Source: Segatella baroniae B14
GTDB lineage: Bacteria; Bacteroidota; Bacteroidia; Bacteroidales; Bacteroidaceae
DNA: 64,000 bases
Assembly (NCBI RefSeq): GCF_022024235.1
Contig: NZ_CP091799.1
Coordinates: 2,173,001-2,237,000, forward strand
Direction of reading: 5' to 3'
Part shown: positions 27,204 to 36,338 of the stretch, in pieces
Numbering within the stretch: position 1 is the stretch's first letter
Layout of the letters: every line of letters begins with the position of its first letter
The notes under the pieces: generated by a model
Seen by the model: the letters and a program-made list of their open reading frames with translations, nothing else
The model's database searches: none
What the model was told of the DNA's origin: nothing
Translations under genes and position numbers: made by a program

Positions 27204-29279
27204 TTATCCTACTTGACTGCCTGGCTTAACAGAACCTAAGGTTGAGGTAACTGTAAGACTGCCATCGAAATTGACAGCGCTAAGAATCATGCCCTGACTT
27301 TCGATACCCATCATCTTACGTGGAGCAAAGTTAGCTACGAAGAGAACATCTTTGCCTATGAGATCCTCTGGATTATAGAATTTTGCGATTCCAGAAAGGA
27401 TCGTTCTATCTTGACCACTGCCATCGTCAATAGTGAATTGAAGCAGTTTATTGCTCTTTTTCACTTTCTGGCAATCCTTAATATGGCCTACACGGATATC
27501 AAGTTTCTCGAAGTCTTCGAATGGGATATTCTCCTTGACAGGTAGTGCTTTATAATTTGCAGCTGCAGCTGCAGCCTCATTAGCCTTCTTGGTATCTTCG
27601 AGTTTCTGTAGCTGAGCATTGATAGTCTCGTCCTCAATCTTCTCGAAAAGTAGATGCGGTTCTGCCAACTGGTGGCCTGGTTTGAGTAACTCGGTGCTAC
27701 CAAGTTCTGACCAGTCAAAACTGTTAAGATTGATAAGTTGACGAAGATCTTTACTGCTGAAAGGCAAGAATGGTTCGAAGGCGATAGCTAGGTTAGCAAC
27801 CAATTGTAGTGAGATGTAGAGAATAGTCTCAACACGTTTAGGGTCTGTTTTCCACACCTTCCAAGGCTCGCATTCTGTAATATACTTATTGCCGATACGA
27901 GCGAGATTCATTGCCTCTTTCTGAGCTTCACGGAATTTAAAGATATCGAGGAATGCTTCCATTTTCTCTTTAACATCCTTGAATTCCTGGATAGCATTCT
28001 TATCAACTTCCTGTAATTCGCCGCAAGCTGGTACTATACCATTCCAGTATTTCTTGGTAAGTTGAAGAGCACGGTTTACGAAGTTGCCATAGATTGCAAC
28101 CAATTCAGAGTTATTGCGCTCTTGGAAATCTTTCCATGTGAAGTTATTATCTTTTGTTTCAGGAGCATTGGCAGTAAGAACATATCGAAGCACATCCTGT
28201 TTGCCAGGAAAGTCTTTCAAGTACTCATCCAACCATACAGCCCAGTTTCTAGAAGTTGAAATCTTGTCATTTTCCAAATTCAAGAACTCGTTAGCAGGAA
28301 CGTTATCTGGTAAGATATAGTCGCCATGAGCCTTCAACATAGTAGGGAAGATAACGCAATGGAATACAATGTTATCTTTGCCGATGAAGTGAACTAGACG
28401 AGTTTCTGGATCTTTCCACCATTGCTCCCAATTGCCAAATTTTTCAGGCTCTTTGTCGCAAAGTTCCTTGGTGTTAGAGATGTAGCCGATAGGTGCATCA
28501 AACCAAACATACAAGACTTTGCCATCAGCACCTTCTACAGGTACAGGGATACCCCAGTCTAAGTCGCGGGTCATGGCACGTGGCTGCAAGTCCATGTCGA
28601 GCCAGCTCTTGCATTGTCCGTAAACATTAGGACGCCATTCTTTGTGGCCTTCTAGAATCCACTGTTTCAACCATTCCTGATATTCGTTCAAAGGTAAATA
28701 CCAGTTCTTGGTAGTCTTGATAACAGGCTTAGAACCAGAGATGGTAGAATATGGGTTAATCAGTTCCATAGGACTCAAATCACTACCACATTTCTCACAT
28801 TGGTCACCGTATGCCTTAGGATTATGACAATGAGGACATTCGCCCATGATATAACGGTCAGCGAGGAATTGATGTGCTTCTTCATCATAGTACTGATCAG
28901 AATCTTTCTCAATGAGTTTACCCTCGTCATAAAGCTTCTTAAAGAAGTCTGAAGCCAATTTGTTGTGAGTTTCAGAAGTAGTGCGGCTATAAATATCGAA
29001 ACTGATACCAAACTCCTCGAAACTTTCCTTGATAATCTTGTGATAGCGGTCACATACATCCTGTGGAGTTATGCCTTCCTTTTTGGCACGAATTGTAATA
29101 GGCACACCGTGCTCGTCAGAACCACCGATGAAGATAACATCCTTCTTCTTGAGGCGAAGGTAACGGACGTAGATATCTGCAGGAACGTATACACCTGCAA
29201 GATGACCAATATGTACACCACCATTAGCATATGGTAAAGCTGCTGTAACGGTTGTACGCTTGTAATTCTTCTGTTCCAT
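27204..29279 (-). CDS. metG: Methionyl-tRNA synthetase
   Basis: A 691-residue class I enzyme charging tRNA-Met. [14 protein letters not shown] holds HIGH (about 23-26), [18 protein letters not shown] is the zinc knuckle, and KISTSRNW (from about 339) is the KMSKS loop. After the anticodon-binding helices there is an Ala-rich linker and a C-terminal EMAPII/Trbp111-like tRNA-binding domain ([12 protein letters not shown]... to the end). The start at 29279 (MEQKNYKRT) was chosen; the frame extends to 29312, but that Met lies inside the -7 element. Confidence 0.97.
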   Translation of the reverse strand: MEQKNYKRTTVTAALPYANGGVHIGHLAGVYVPADIYVRYLRLKKKDVIFIGGSDEHGVPITIRAKKEGITPQDVCDRYHKIIKESFEEFGISFDIYSRTTSETHNKLASDFFKKLYDEGKLIEKDSDQYYDEEAHQFLADRYIMGECPHCHNPKAYGDQCEKCGSDLSPMELINPYSTISGSKPVIKTTKNWYLPLNEYQEWLKQWILEGHKEWRPNVYGQCKSWLDMDLQPRAMTRDLDWGIPVPVEGADGKVLYVWFDAPIGYISNTKELCDKEPEKFGNWEQWWKDPETRLVHFIGKDNIVFHCVIFPTMLKAHGDYILPDNVPANEFLNLENDKISTSRNWAVWLDEYLKDFPGKQDVLRYVLTANAPETKDNNFTWKDFQERNNSELVAIYGNFVNRALQLTKKYWNGIVPACGELQEVDKNAIQEFKDVKEKMEAFLDIFKFREAQKEAMNLARIGNKYITECEPWKVWKTDPKRVETILYISLQLVANLAIAFEPFLPFSSKDLRQLINLNSFDWSELGSTELLKPGHQLAEPHLLFEKIEDETINAQLQKLEDTKKANEAAAAAANYKALPVKENIPFEDFEKLDIRVGHIKDCQKVKKSNKLLQFTIDDGSGQDRTILSGIAKFYNPEDLIGKDVLFVANFAPRKMMGIESQGMILSAVNFDGSLTVTSTLGSVKPGSQVG

Positions 29280-29308
29280 TAATGTTTTTGATATATTGCT
29301 TTTTGATT

Positions 29309-29341
29309 GCAAAAGTACTATAAATCAGAGACATGACCAAA
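29309..29341 (-). promoter_or_regulatory. Promoter of metG
   Basis: Minus strand TTTG (29338-29341) and TACTTTTGC (29309-29317), 20 bp apart, 29 bp before the chosen start. Confidence 0.85.
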
Positions 29342-29375
29342 AAATGCTCTCATTTTGTGAGGTCTAGAGACTCTT

Positions 29376-29927
29376 TTACAGTGTTTTTTCAATTCTAATT
29401 CTTCGCATTGGATTATAGGTATAGATACTGTAAGTTCCATTGCTATATTCCTGTTCGTAACCATCGTGAGCTAATGTGAAACCTGGTGTTCCTAAAATTT
29501 GATTTACCAGATTCTCGTAGGCTTTATTATTATATACACCGATTTCTACATTTTCGCTGATTGCTACATAGCTAGATGTACCTTTCTTCTGGGCTTTTGG
29601 CAAGTCGAGATATGCACCTGTACTAGTTTGTTTAGGAAGTGTACAGTTTTTATAGAACATGGCCTTATATTTATTGACACGATAGATTTCATAATTCTTT
29701 TTGAATTGATAGCCATATTTGGGCAGAATCTTTTCGGCTACACTCGGGTCTTGCATCATCTGAAGAGCTTCTGCAATAGAAAGAAATTCGCGGTTGGCTT
29801 CTACTTGAATGATAGCTGTTGTGTCAACAGCAGGTGCTGTAGTTGTTGTGGCCATTTGTTTTGTGCTACAGTTGCTCATGGTGAAAACCATTATAGCTGC
29901 AGCAACAAGGTTAAATATCTTCTTCAT
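29376..29927 (-). CDS. Hypothetical lipoprotein, 183 aa
   Basis: A short exported lipoprotein: signal peptide with lipobox TMSNC at about 16-20, a Thr/Ala-rich linker, then a compact domain (about 45-183) rich in Tyr, Lys and Asn. Recognisable segments are IAEALQMMQDPSVAEKIL and the central KGTSSYVAISENVEIGVYNNKAYENLVNQIL. I do not recognise the family. It faces metG's upstream region and has only a weak -7-like TAACTTTA upstream. Nothing nearby indicates a role. Confidence 0.75.
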   Translation of the reverse strand: MKKIFNLVAAAIMVFTMSNCSTKQMATTTTAPAVDTTAIIQVEANREFLSIAEALQMMQDPSVAEKILPKYGYQFKKNYEIYRVNKYKAMFYKNCTLPKQTSTGAYLDLPKAQKKGTSSYVAISENVEIGVYNNKAYENLVNQILGTPGFTLAHDGYEQEYSNGTYSIYTYNPMRRIRIEKTL

Positions 29928-30519
29928 TGTCTATAAGTTTAATTTTGATGGTAAAGTTACAACAAATAATTGAGATAATCTTATTTTATGGTAAGATAAT
30001 GCAGCTTACTTATGAATTATATGAGCACTTAAAATAGTGTGTAAAAGATGATATAGATACACCGTATTCTGTCACAACGATAATAGTCGATCTGCTTTCT
30101 ACAATCTATAATAGGTAAACTGTTAAATAAAATATCAAAAAAACATGGCCGCCAGAAATCGTCATCTAGCTCGAAATCTTCAACTTTGGTCTGACTATTT
30201 TGTATCTTGCTACTATGTTCTACCCTCACTTTCGGAAAAAATATAGCTATTAATGGGTAAAAGCATATATTTGTGCCAATAAACACTATGTTATTATTGC
30301 CTAAACACTATGTTTTTTAACATGCAAAACCTATGTTATTGCCAAGCTTCTTTCAAATCAATTAAGTTGCATCTGAATAACATGCTGATATTCAGCTAGA
30401 TATGATATACTGCAAAATTTGCATATTTGATGTGTACTAGCATACTCCCTACAAATATGCAAGCTACAAAATGGTTTATGTCAATAAAATTCGGTATTCT
30501 TTAATGCTTTCTTTACATA
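29928..30519. other. AT-rich stretch without a supported gene
   Basis: The first part is the upstream region of the lipoprotein gene. An 85-codon minus-strand frame at 30029-30286 has no promoter and a composition unlike its neighbours; I do not support it as a gene. Two copies of TAAACACTATGTT lie at 30280-30292 and 30302-30314. The area borders a degraded gene and is probably decayed accessory DNA. Confidence 0.5.
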
Positions 30520-30986
30520 TTAGTTGTATTCATCTGTAACAAAACTAAAAGAATATTCATACCACTTTTGGCTTGATTTTTTCTTCCATCTGTTTTTAGT
30601 CTTTTGTAGTCCTGTAATATATTGTTTAACACGTTTCTTCTTGGGTTCTGTATATTGATTCAGTGGTAACACACAGCCTCTATCTTCTTTGTTTTTTAAC
30701 CTAGAGTCAAAAAAATGAAGAAAAACACCCTATAAGGGTAATCATCATCACTTGGTCCAGGCTTATAATACTCTTTCTTTAAATAGTCCATCAGTACATT
30801 TTTCCCATCTGTAAATGTAATCTGTTTTAATTTTACTTCATGTTTTTTCTTTTCTTTGTGCAATATGTTATTATAGAGTCGTTTACTTGGGTATAAACGC
30901 TCCCGAATTTGTCAAAAACATCGAAATCTTCTGTACCGTGAATGTTTTTTGCAAAGAATTTGATGAGTAAATGGATAAAAAGTAAC
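30520..30986 (-). pseudogene. Frameshifted, unidentified gene (C-terminal part)
   Basis: Reading the minus strand, three overlapping frames give one plausible continuous protein. The first (30986 to about 30835) contains FAKNIHGTEDFDVFDKFGSVY; the second (30842 to about 30720) contains QITFTDGKNVLMDYLKKEYY and GPSDDDYPYRVF; the third (about 30730 to 30520) contains HFFDSRLKNKEDRG and ends WYEYSFSFVTDEYN. At least two single-base frameshifts break it, one near the run of T/A at 30710-30730. I do not recognise the family. It lies directly downstream of the truncated yifB copy, in the same orientation, so it may be the remains of an older cassette at this spot. Confidence 0.55.
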
Positions 30987-31026
30987 TTTCGGCATGAGTA
31001 TGACTGTAGTATATGGTGGCATACTA

Positions 31027-31731
31027 TTATAATCCTCTCTCCGCCCAGTCGCTTCTATCCAAATTGCGATACCCGATGGCTTCAGCGATATGCATAGATT
31101 GTATTTTCTCTGAACTGGAAAGGTCGGCAATGGTGCGTGCAACTTTCAGAATGCGACTATAGGCACGTGCAGAAAGATTAAGCCGTTCCATAGCAGTCTG
31201 TAGGATATTCAAGGTTTCAGCATCGAGCTCACAGTACTGGTGAATCATTCGGTCTGTCATCTGTGCATTGCAGTGTATTAGTTTAGAATCTTTGAAACGT
31301 TCAGTCTGAATGGCCCTTGCTTTCATGACGCGTTCTCGTATTTGTGCACTTGATTCTCCTGGCTCGGCTTTTGATAGGTCTTTAAATGGTATAGCCTGAA
31401 TTTCACACTGTATATCGATACGGTCAAGTAGAGGACCACTAATCTTATTCATATACTTCTGTATCTGCCCTGGTGTACAGACACAGTGATGTGTGGGATC
31501 TCCGTAATAACCACATGGGCATGGATTCATGCTGGCTATAAACATAAAAGAACATGGATACTCTATTGAGTATTTAGAACGACTTATATTGATGATGCGG
31601 TCTTCTAATGGCTGTCGAAGAACCTCTAGTGTATGTTTGTTAAATTCGGGAAGTTTATCGCAGAAGAGAACACCATTGTGTGCAAGGCTGATTTCTCCGG
31701 GCATTGGATTAGAACCACTTCCAACTAATGC
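31027..31731 (-). pseudogene. Truncated second copy of yifB (3' half)
   Basis: This aligns without any gap to 33687-34391 of the intact yifB at a constant offset of 2660 bp and encodes only the C-terminal half of the AAA+ module plus the Mg-chelatase C-terminal domain. The Walker A half is missing. In the Walker B motif the catalytic Glu is Lys (FCDKLPEF instead of FCDELPEF), and GGGSNP has become GSGSNP. A Met codon at 31789-31791 would give a 254-residue frame with about 20 unrelated N-terminal residues, but it cannot bind and hydrolyse ATP like YifB. I treat it as a duplication remnant, useful as a mark of recombination. Confidence 0.85.
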
Positions 31732-31803
31732 CACAACACAAATATACGATTTTGGTGAGGGATTATTAAACGCAATCAGACCAAATACCATTTTATTAAT
31801 ATG

Positions 31804-32322
31804 TTATATCTTGGTAGTGGACATACACTTAATTACATAAATAATGCAAGTGCAAATATGAATAACACATAATGATACATAAAGATTAATAACAGTTACT
31901 AAGCTTGTAAAAGCATCCTTTCCGAACAGCATAATTGGAAATCGGAACAAATAGTTATATTCGTTTATGACCCCTCCTTCCATTCTTGATGAAATATGAA
32001 TATATCCATAAGACAAGCAACCAACAACAATAATGACATACAAAGCCAAAATCGATAGATCATATTTATCTCTTATTTGGGTGTACTTCTTTTTAGTTTC
32101 AATAATCATCACTATTATATTTGTAATAATAGTTAAAACGATGGCATTGTATGTTTCAGAAATTAATGGAAGTGTTTTTGCATCCTTAGTAAGATTATAA
32201 TCTGGCAATGGTTCATATTGGATCCGACCTTCATTCCAAATAATCCCAAAGATTACAATTATATCTACAATACACAGGATGAGAAGTCTATAACTTGGCT
32301 TGCTTTTATGGATTAATCTCAT
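31804..32322 (-). CDS. Four-TM membrane protein, candidate immunity protein
   Basis: 172 residues. Hydrophobic helices lie at about 13-29 (LLILCIVDIIVIFGIIW), 57-75 (YNAIVLTIITNIIVMIIET), 91-111 (SILALYVIIVVGCLSYGYI) and 137-165 (FTSLVTVINLYVSLCVIHI). I recognise no family. The start lies 17 nt inside the end of the toxin-like gene, so the pair is translationally coupled. In polymorphic toxin systems the gene immediately downstream of the toxin is the immunity gene, and a membrane protein would suit a toxin acting in the periplasm or envelope. The immunity role is inferred from position only. Confidence 0.7.
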   Translation of the reverse strand: MRLIHKSKPSYRLLILCIVDIIVIFGIIWNEGRIQYEPLPDYNLTKDAKTLPLISETYNAIVLTIITNIIVMIIETKKKYTQIRDKYDLSILALYVIIVVGCLSYGYIHISSRMEGGVINEYNYLFRFPIMLFGKDAFTSLVTVINLYVSLCVIHICTCIIYVIKCMSTTKI

Positions 32323-33271
32323 ATTTGAATTCTCCTTTATTGCCTTCTTTTATCCATTTATCATATTCATTCCATACAGTTTTAAGGATGTCAGTTATAT
32401 TTCTGTTGTCGATTGTACCATTCATACTATTTCCCATAATATTGTTTTCCCATCCTTTGTTTGGACCATTTTCATCTGTATATTGATCAGGAAGCCCTAA
32501 TATATGTCCTACTTCGTGAGGAGCAGGATCGTCCTTTGACAAACTCCTTCCGTTTCGTCCCAAACTACGCCATTGCCCTTCATCGTATCCACTAACATAT
32601 GATCTTTCACAATCTTCAGAAACTTGGATGTAATTATTACGACTAAAAGGATTCCAAGAGTCGGCAATGACAAATGGGTTGCTCCTTTCCTGACCGCCAA
32701 ATAAGCCCAACTTAATGTCGAAATATACGTTATATGCTCTTCCGCTATGACTTATAGAATGCTTTCCACCCCATATATTATTAATATCATTCTGCATTTG
32801 TTGCATAACTGATTTTGTTGCACCATTTCCATATAAATATATGTTTGCTGCAATTGTAATAGTATTACCATAAATACTTATTATACCATCTCGCCCATCC
32901 GGATCAATAAATTTAACAGGATTGTTGTTACAATAGGCATACGGAGATTGCCAACGGTATGCGTTAGCATTAATAGCCACGATAAACATGACTACTACTG
33001 TCAATGTTTTTTGAAGTATTCTCATATCGCTTTTCATGATTATTAGATTTTGTTTTAAACTATCTATCTCTTCCTTGGTTTTATTCCACTTGCGACGTAA
33101 TTTATCTGTTTCTTGAGTCCTGTGTGTATTCCTCAAGTCCTGAGAACACTGTGCAAGTTTACGGTCTAGCTCATCTGTTATAGAATCACGAAGTCCTCCA
33201 TTATATCGAAGATGGTCCATCAATTGTGCTTCCAACGATTTCGCTTTGATTATAATACGCGAATTCAACAA
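32306..33271 (-). CDS. RHS-core-linked metzincin metallopeptidase, candidate secreted toxin
   Basis: The frame has 321 codons. Residues 1-78 form a charged, probably coiled-coil region. MKSDMRILQKTLTVVVMFIV...ANA (79-104) looks like a complete signal peptide, so translation may instead start at 33037 or 33025. Right after the predicted cleavage comes YRWQSPYAYCNNNPVKFIDPDGRD (105-128), the hyperconserved RHS-core end that precedes variable toxin domains. The C-terminal domain has H252-E-V-G-H256-I-L-G259-L-P-D262, an HExxHxxGxxD zinc site, and a Met-turn NNIMG at M279: a metzincin-type protease. The downstream membrane protein overlaps it by 17 nt. A toxin role is inferred from the RHS motif and the architecture; the protease fold is well supported. 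Confidence 0.8.
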   Translation of the reverse strand: MLNSRIIIKAKSLEAQLMDHLRYNGGLRDSITDELDRKLAQCSQDLRNTHRTQETDKLRRKWNKTKEEIDSLKQNLIIMKSDMRILQKTLTVVVMFIVAINANAYRWQSPYAYCNNNPVKFIDPDGRDGIISIYGNTITIAANIYLYGNGATKSVMQQMQNDINNIWGGKHSISHSGRAYNVYFDIKLGLFGGQERSNPFVIADSWNPFSRNNYIQVSEDCERSYVSGYDEGQWRSLGRNGRSLSKDDPAPHEVGHILGLPDQYTDENGPNKGWENNIMGNSMNGTIDNRNITDILKTVWNEYDKWIKEGNKGEFKYEINP

Positions 33272-33276
33272 GCAAG

Positions 33277-33285
33277 TGCAAATTT
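33277..33285 (-). promoter_or_regulatory. Candidate -7 element at the IS30 stub/toxin junction
   Basis: Minus strand TAAATTTGC, ending 5 nt before the toxin frame's first ATG and overlapping the transposase stop codon. Transcription would begin at or just before 33271. Confidence 0.45.
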
Positions 33286-33583
33286 AGCTTATATTCTTCA
33301 TAAAACACTCTTTTGGTGTTGAAAAATTAAGTTTTACTCTTGGTCTGTTGTTAATTTTCTCCATTATCTTTGTAATTTGTTGTTGACTTATGTGTTCAAA
33401 CGTTGTTGATTTCGGTATATACTGCCTGATTAATCCATTGATATTCTCAACAGATCCTTTCTGCCACGAGGAGTATGGATCAGTAAAATAGACAGGAACT
33501 CCAATACTCTTGGTTATCTTCTCATGCGAAGCAAATTCAAGTCCATTGTCAGTAGTAATCAAGCTCGCCATTACCTTGTGCAA
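33284..33583 (-). mobile_element. IS30-family transposase, C-terminal fragment
   Basis: 99 codons of the DDE domain of an IS30-type transposase: ITTDNGLEFASHEKI (second catalytic Asp), YFTDPYSSWQKGSVENINGLIRQYIPKST (catalytic Glu region) and NNRPRVKLNFSTPKECF at the end. The N-terminal helix-turn-helix and first Asp are missing; upstream sequence changes abruptly at about 33584 and yields to the yifB 3' flank. It cannot transpose by itself. It sits between intact yifB and the toxin-like gene, marking a past insertion. Confidence 0.85.
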
Positions 33584-33686
33584 ATGCTGGTTGCAAAGAT
33601 GGCAATACTCCGAAAATACTTATATAATTATTCTTTTGATATTCATTGTGCATGCTAAGTACAAATTATTTAACAAACTACCAAAC

Positions 33687-35234
33687 TTATAATCCTCTCT
33701 CAGCCCAATCGCCTCGGTCAAGATTACGATATCCGATGGCCTCGGCGATGTGCATGGACTGTACTTTCTCCGAGCCGGCAAGGTCGGCAATGGTGCGTGC
33801 AACTTTCAGAATGCGACTATAGGCACGTGCAGAAAGATTAAGCCGTTCCATAGCAGTCTGTAGGATATTCAAGGTTTCAGCATCGAGCTCACAGTACTGG
33901 TGAATCATTCGGTCTGTCATCTGTGCATTGCAGTGTATCAGTTTAGAATCTTTGAAACGTTCAGTCTGAATGGCCCTTGCTTTCATGACGCGTTCTCGTA
34001 TTTGTGCACTTGATTCTCCTGGCTCGGCTTTTGATAGGTCTTTAAATGGTATAGCCTGAATTTCACACTGTATATCGATACGGTCAAGTAGAGGACCACT
34101 AATCTTATTCATATACTTCTGTATCTGCCCAGGTGTACAGACACAGTGATGTGTAGGATCTCCGTAGTAACCACATGGACATGGATTCATGCTGGCTATA
34201 AACATAAAAGAACATGGATATTCTATTGAGTATTTAGAACGACTGATATTGATGATGCGGTCTTCTAATGGCTGTCGAAGAACCTCTAGTGTATGTTTGT
34301 TAAATTCTGGAAGTTCATCGCAGAAGAGGACTCCATTGTGTGCAAGGCTGATTTCTCCAGGCATTGGATTAGAACCACCTCCAACTAATGCTACTTCAGA
34401 TATTGTATGATGTGGAGAGCGAAATGGTCGTTGCGCGATGAGTGACGTTCCCTTGTTTAATTTTCCGGCAATAGAGTGTATTTGTGTGGTTTCTAGGCTT
34501 TCTGCTAATGTTAGTGGAGGGAGGATAGATGGTAGACGTTTCGCCATCATAGATTTTCCGCTTCCAGGAGGACCAATCATGATAAGATTATGTCCGCCTG
34601 CAGCAGCTACTTCTAGTGCTCTTTTTACATTTTCTTGTCCTCGAACATCAGCGTAGTCGAAATCATAATTAGATTGATTTTTGTAAAATTCTTTTCGAGT
34701 ATCTACAATAGTAGGCTTAAAATCCTGTTTATCGCTCAAAAACTGTATTACGTCAAACAGATTTTTCATGCCGTATACTTCCAACTTGTTAACGACTGCA
34801 GCTTCTCTTACATTGTCTTCAGGAACAATTAGGCCCTTGAAATGTTCTGCTCTAGCTCTTATGGCTATAGGTAATGCACCCTTAACGGGTTGTAAGGTAC
34901 CATCAAGACTAAGTTCACCAACAAGCATAAATTCATGAAGATGATTGCTAGGGATATTTTCATTTGCAGCCAATATTCCAATAGCTAATGGCAAATCAAA
35001 TCCACTACCTTCTTTTTTGAGGTCGGCTGGTGCCATGTTTACGGTTATATCAGCTATTGGGAAATGGTAGCCACTATATTGCATAGCTGCTGATATTCTA
35101 TCTTTGCTTTCTCTTACAGCAGTATCGCCTAGTCCGGTTAGGTGGTACATTACACCTCTGTTGAGGCTAACTTCTACAGTTACTGTAGTAACGTTTAAAC
35201 CATTTACTGCAGCACAATATGTTTTAACTAACAC
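33687..35234 (-). CDS. yifB: YifB/ComM-family AAA+ ATPase (Mg-chelatase-related)
   Basis: 515 residues, full length. An N-terminal Lon-protease-like S5 domain (about 20-165) is followed by an AAA+ module with Walker A GPPGSGKS (221-228) and Walker B GVLFCDELPEF (D306, E307), and by the Mg-chelatase C-terminal domain. The zinc-like CPCGYYGDPTHHC segment is conserved. ComM, the best studied relative, is a hexameric helicase that helps branch migration in natural transformation. Its 3' half is duplicated at 31027-31731. No partner genes are adjacent. The start gives the usual family N-terminus (LVKTYCAAVNGLN). Confidence 0.95.
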   Translation of the reverse strand: MLVKTYCAAVNGLNVTTVTVEVSLNRGVMYHLTGLGDTAVRESKDRISAAMQYSGYHFPIADITVNMAPADLKKEGSGFDLPLAIGILAANENIPSNHLHEFMLVGELSLDGTLQPVKGALPIAIRARAEHFKGLIVPEDNVREAAVVNKLEVYGMKNLFDVIQFLSDKQDFKPTIVDTRKEFYKNQSNYDFDYADVRGQENVKRALEVAAAGGHNLIMIGPPGSGKSMMAKRLPSILPPLTLAESLETTQIHSIAGKLNKGTSLIAQRPFRSPHHTISEVALVGGGSNPMPGEISLAHNGVLFCDELPEFNKHTLEVLRQPLEDRIINISRSKYSIEYPCSFMFIASMNPCPCGYYGDPTHHCVCTPGQIQKYMNKISGPLLDRIDIQCEIQAIPFKDLSKAEPGESSAQIRERVMKARAIQTERFKDSKLIHCNAQMTDRMIHQYCELDAETLNILQTAMERLNLSARAYSRILKVARTIADLAGSEKVQSMHIAEAIGYRNLDRGDWAERGL

Positions 35235-35300
35235 TTTTGGTAATTTTCTGTTTAAGTAAATATAATGGTATAGGGGTGGATTATTAAGTGTAGTAAGAAA

Positions 35301-36308
35301 TTATGGAAAAATCTTATTTAGTCTATCTCTAAGGTCTTGAGACTTTAAATCACGAGCTATGATTTTACCATCTTTGAGTAGGAGGTTTCCTGGTAAAGAT
35401 GTTAGTCCTAATGTTTTGATGGTTTTGCCATCAAACATATCTTGGTCACAAATATTAGGCCAATTAATAGAGTCTCTTTTCATGGTTTGCTGGCAATCTT
35501 TTTTGCTGGCATCCACGCATATGCTCATTAATTTTAGTTTTCCCTGTGATTTTTGCTGTATACTCTTTAAGAAGCGTTGAAGATTTTGACTTTCGAAATC
35601 AGAAGATGTCCAAACATTGATGACTGCATAAGGTGCTGAGCTCAAAGTACTACTAGCAAACATTTTTCCCTCAGTGTCATAGGCTGTAAAGTGGGGAAGG
35701 TTAGCTTGCTCCTTGGCATTCTTTAATTGTTGAAGACTTATGGTCATTCTCTTTATATATCCATTTTTAGGTTGAGCAGCTTCCATCTGTTTAAGCAATT
35801 CGGCAGCCTTGGTATAATCAGGATATGACTTGTCAAGGAAGTATGTTCGCACAAGATAAGTGCTGACAATTGATTCTGGATGATCCTTGATAAATATTTC
35901 AGCTTTTTTTATCATTTCAGGAGGTGATACATTGAGAATCATCTCTCTGAAGTGGTTCATTAGTTCATTAGCTTCTGAACCTTCAACCTTTAATTCTTTT
36001 AAATGTGAAGCATCAGCTTTGATAGTTACACTTGTACCAGGTTCTGCAAAAATAGGTTGTTGGGAGAAATTTGGGAATATGATAACCAATGTTCCTTCGT
36101 TATGGCAAGGTATTTCATAATCAATCTCTCCACCAGAAATCTGAATGGTATCAATGCCTGAAATAACACCATCTGGGCTGTAAATATAAAATTCAGCCTG
36201 ATTCATGTGAAGAAATTTTCCACTAATTTTAAAACGGTCACTTTTTATCCCGCAAGAACAAAGAAATAGAGAAAAAAAGGTAAGTAATAAAAAGGTAATC
36301 TTTTTCAT
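35301..36308 (-). CDS. DUF4369/thioredoxin-like lipoprotein lacking the CxxC motif
   Basis: 335 residues. Signal peptide with lipobox LCSC (about 16-19), an N-terminal DUF4369-type beta domain (FKISGKFLHMNQAEFYIYSPDG), a helical middle and a thioredoxin-like C-terminal domain (about 205-335). Where TlpA/ResA-type proteins carry WCxxC it has V-W233-T-S-S-D, so both redox cysteines are absent, while the fold markers (TLGLTSLPGNLLLKDGKIIAR with the cis-Pro loop) remain. It is therefore probably not an oxidoreductase and may bind peptides or protein partners. Such lipoproteins are common in Bacteroidales. Orientation is the same as yifB, with 66 nt between. Confidence 0.85.
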   Translation of the reverse strand: MKKITFLLLTFFSLFLCSCGIKSDRFKISGKFLHMNQAEFYIYSPDGVISGIDTIQISGGEIDYEIPCHNEGTLVIIFPNFSQQPIFAEPGTSVTIKADASHLKELKVEGSEANELMNHFREMILNVSPPEMIKKAEIFIKDHPESIVSTYLVRTYFLDKSYPDYTKAAELLKQMEAAQPKNGYIKRMTISLQQLKNAKEQANLPHFTAYDTEGKMFASSTLSSAPYAVINVWTSSDFESQNLQRFLKSIQQKSQGKLKLMSICVDASKKDCQQTMKRDSINWPNICDQDMFDGKTIKTLGLTSLPGNLLLKDGKIIARDLKSQDLRDRLNKIFP

Positions 36309-36338
36309 AAAATAAAATATTCTTTAGGAAAAAGATTG

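Noticed and set aside
28775..29059. 94-codon frame antiphase to metG
   Set aside because: Shadow of the metG coding sequence on the same strand in another frame, without its own signals.
30029..30286. 85-codon minus-strand frame
   Set aside because: No promoter, Cys/Ile-rich non-protein-like composition, in a decayed AT-rich area.
30280..30314. Two copies of TAAACACTATGTT as a possible CRISPR or iteron
   Set aside because: Only two copies, no spacers, no cas or rep genes nearby.
33587..33686. Left inverted repeat of the IS30 remnant
   Set aside because: I could not find a matching terminal repeat on the other side, so the element's ends cannot be defined.
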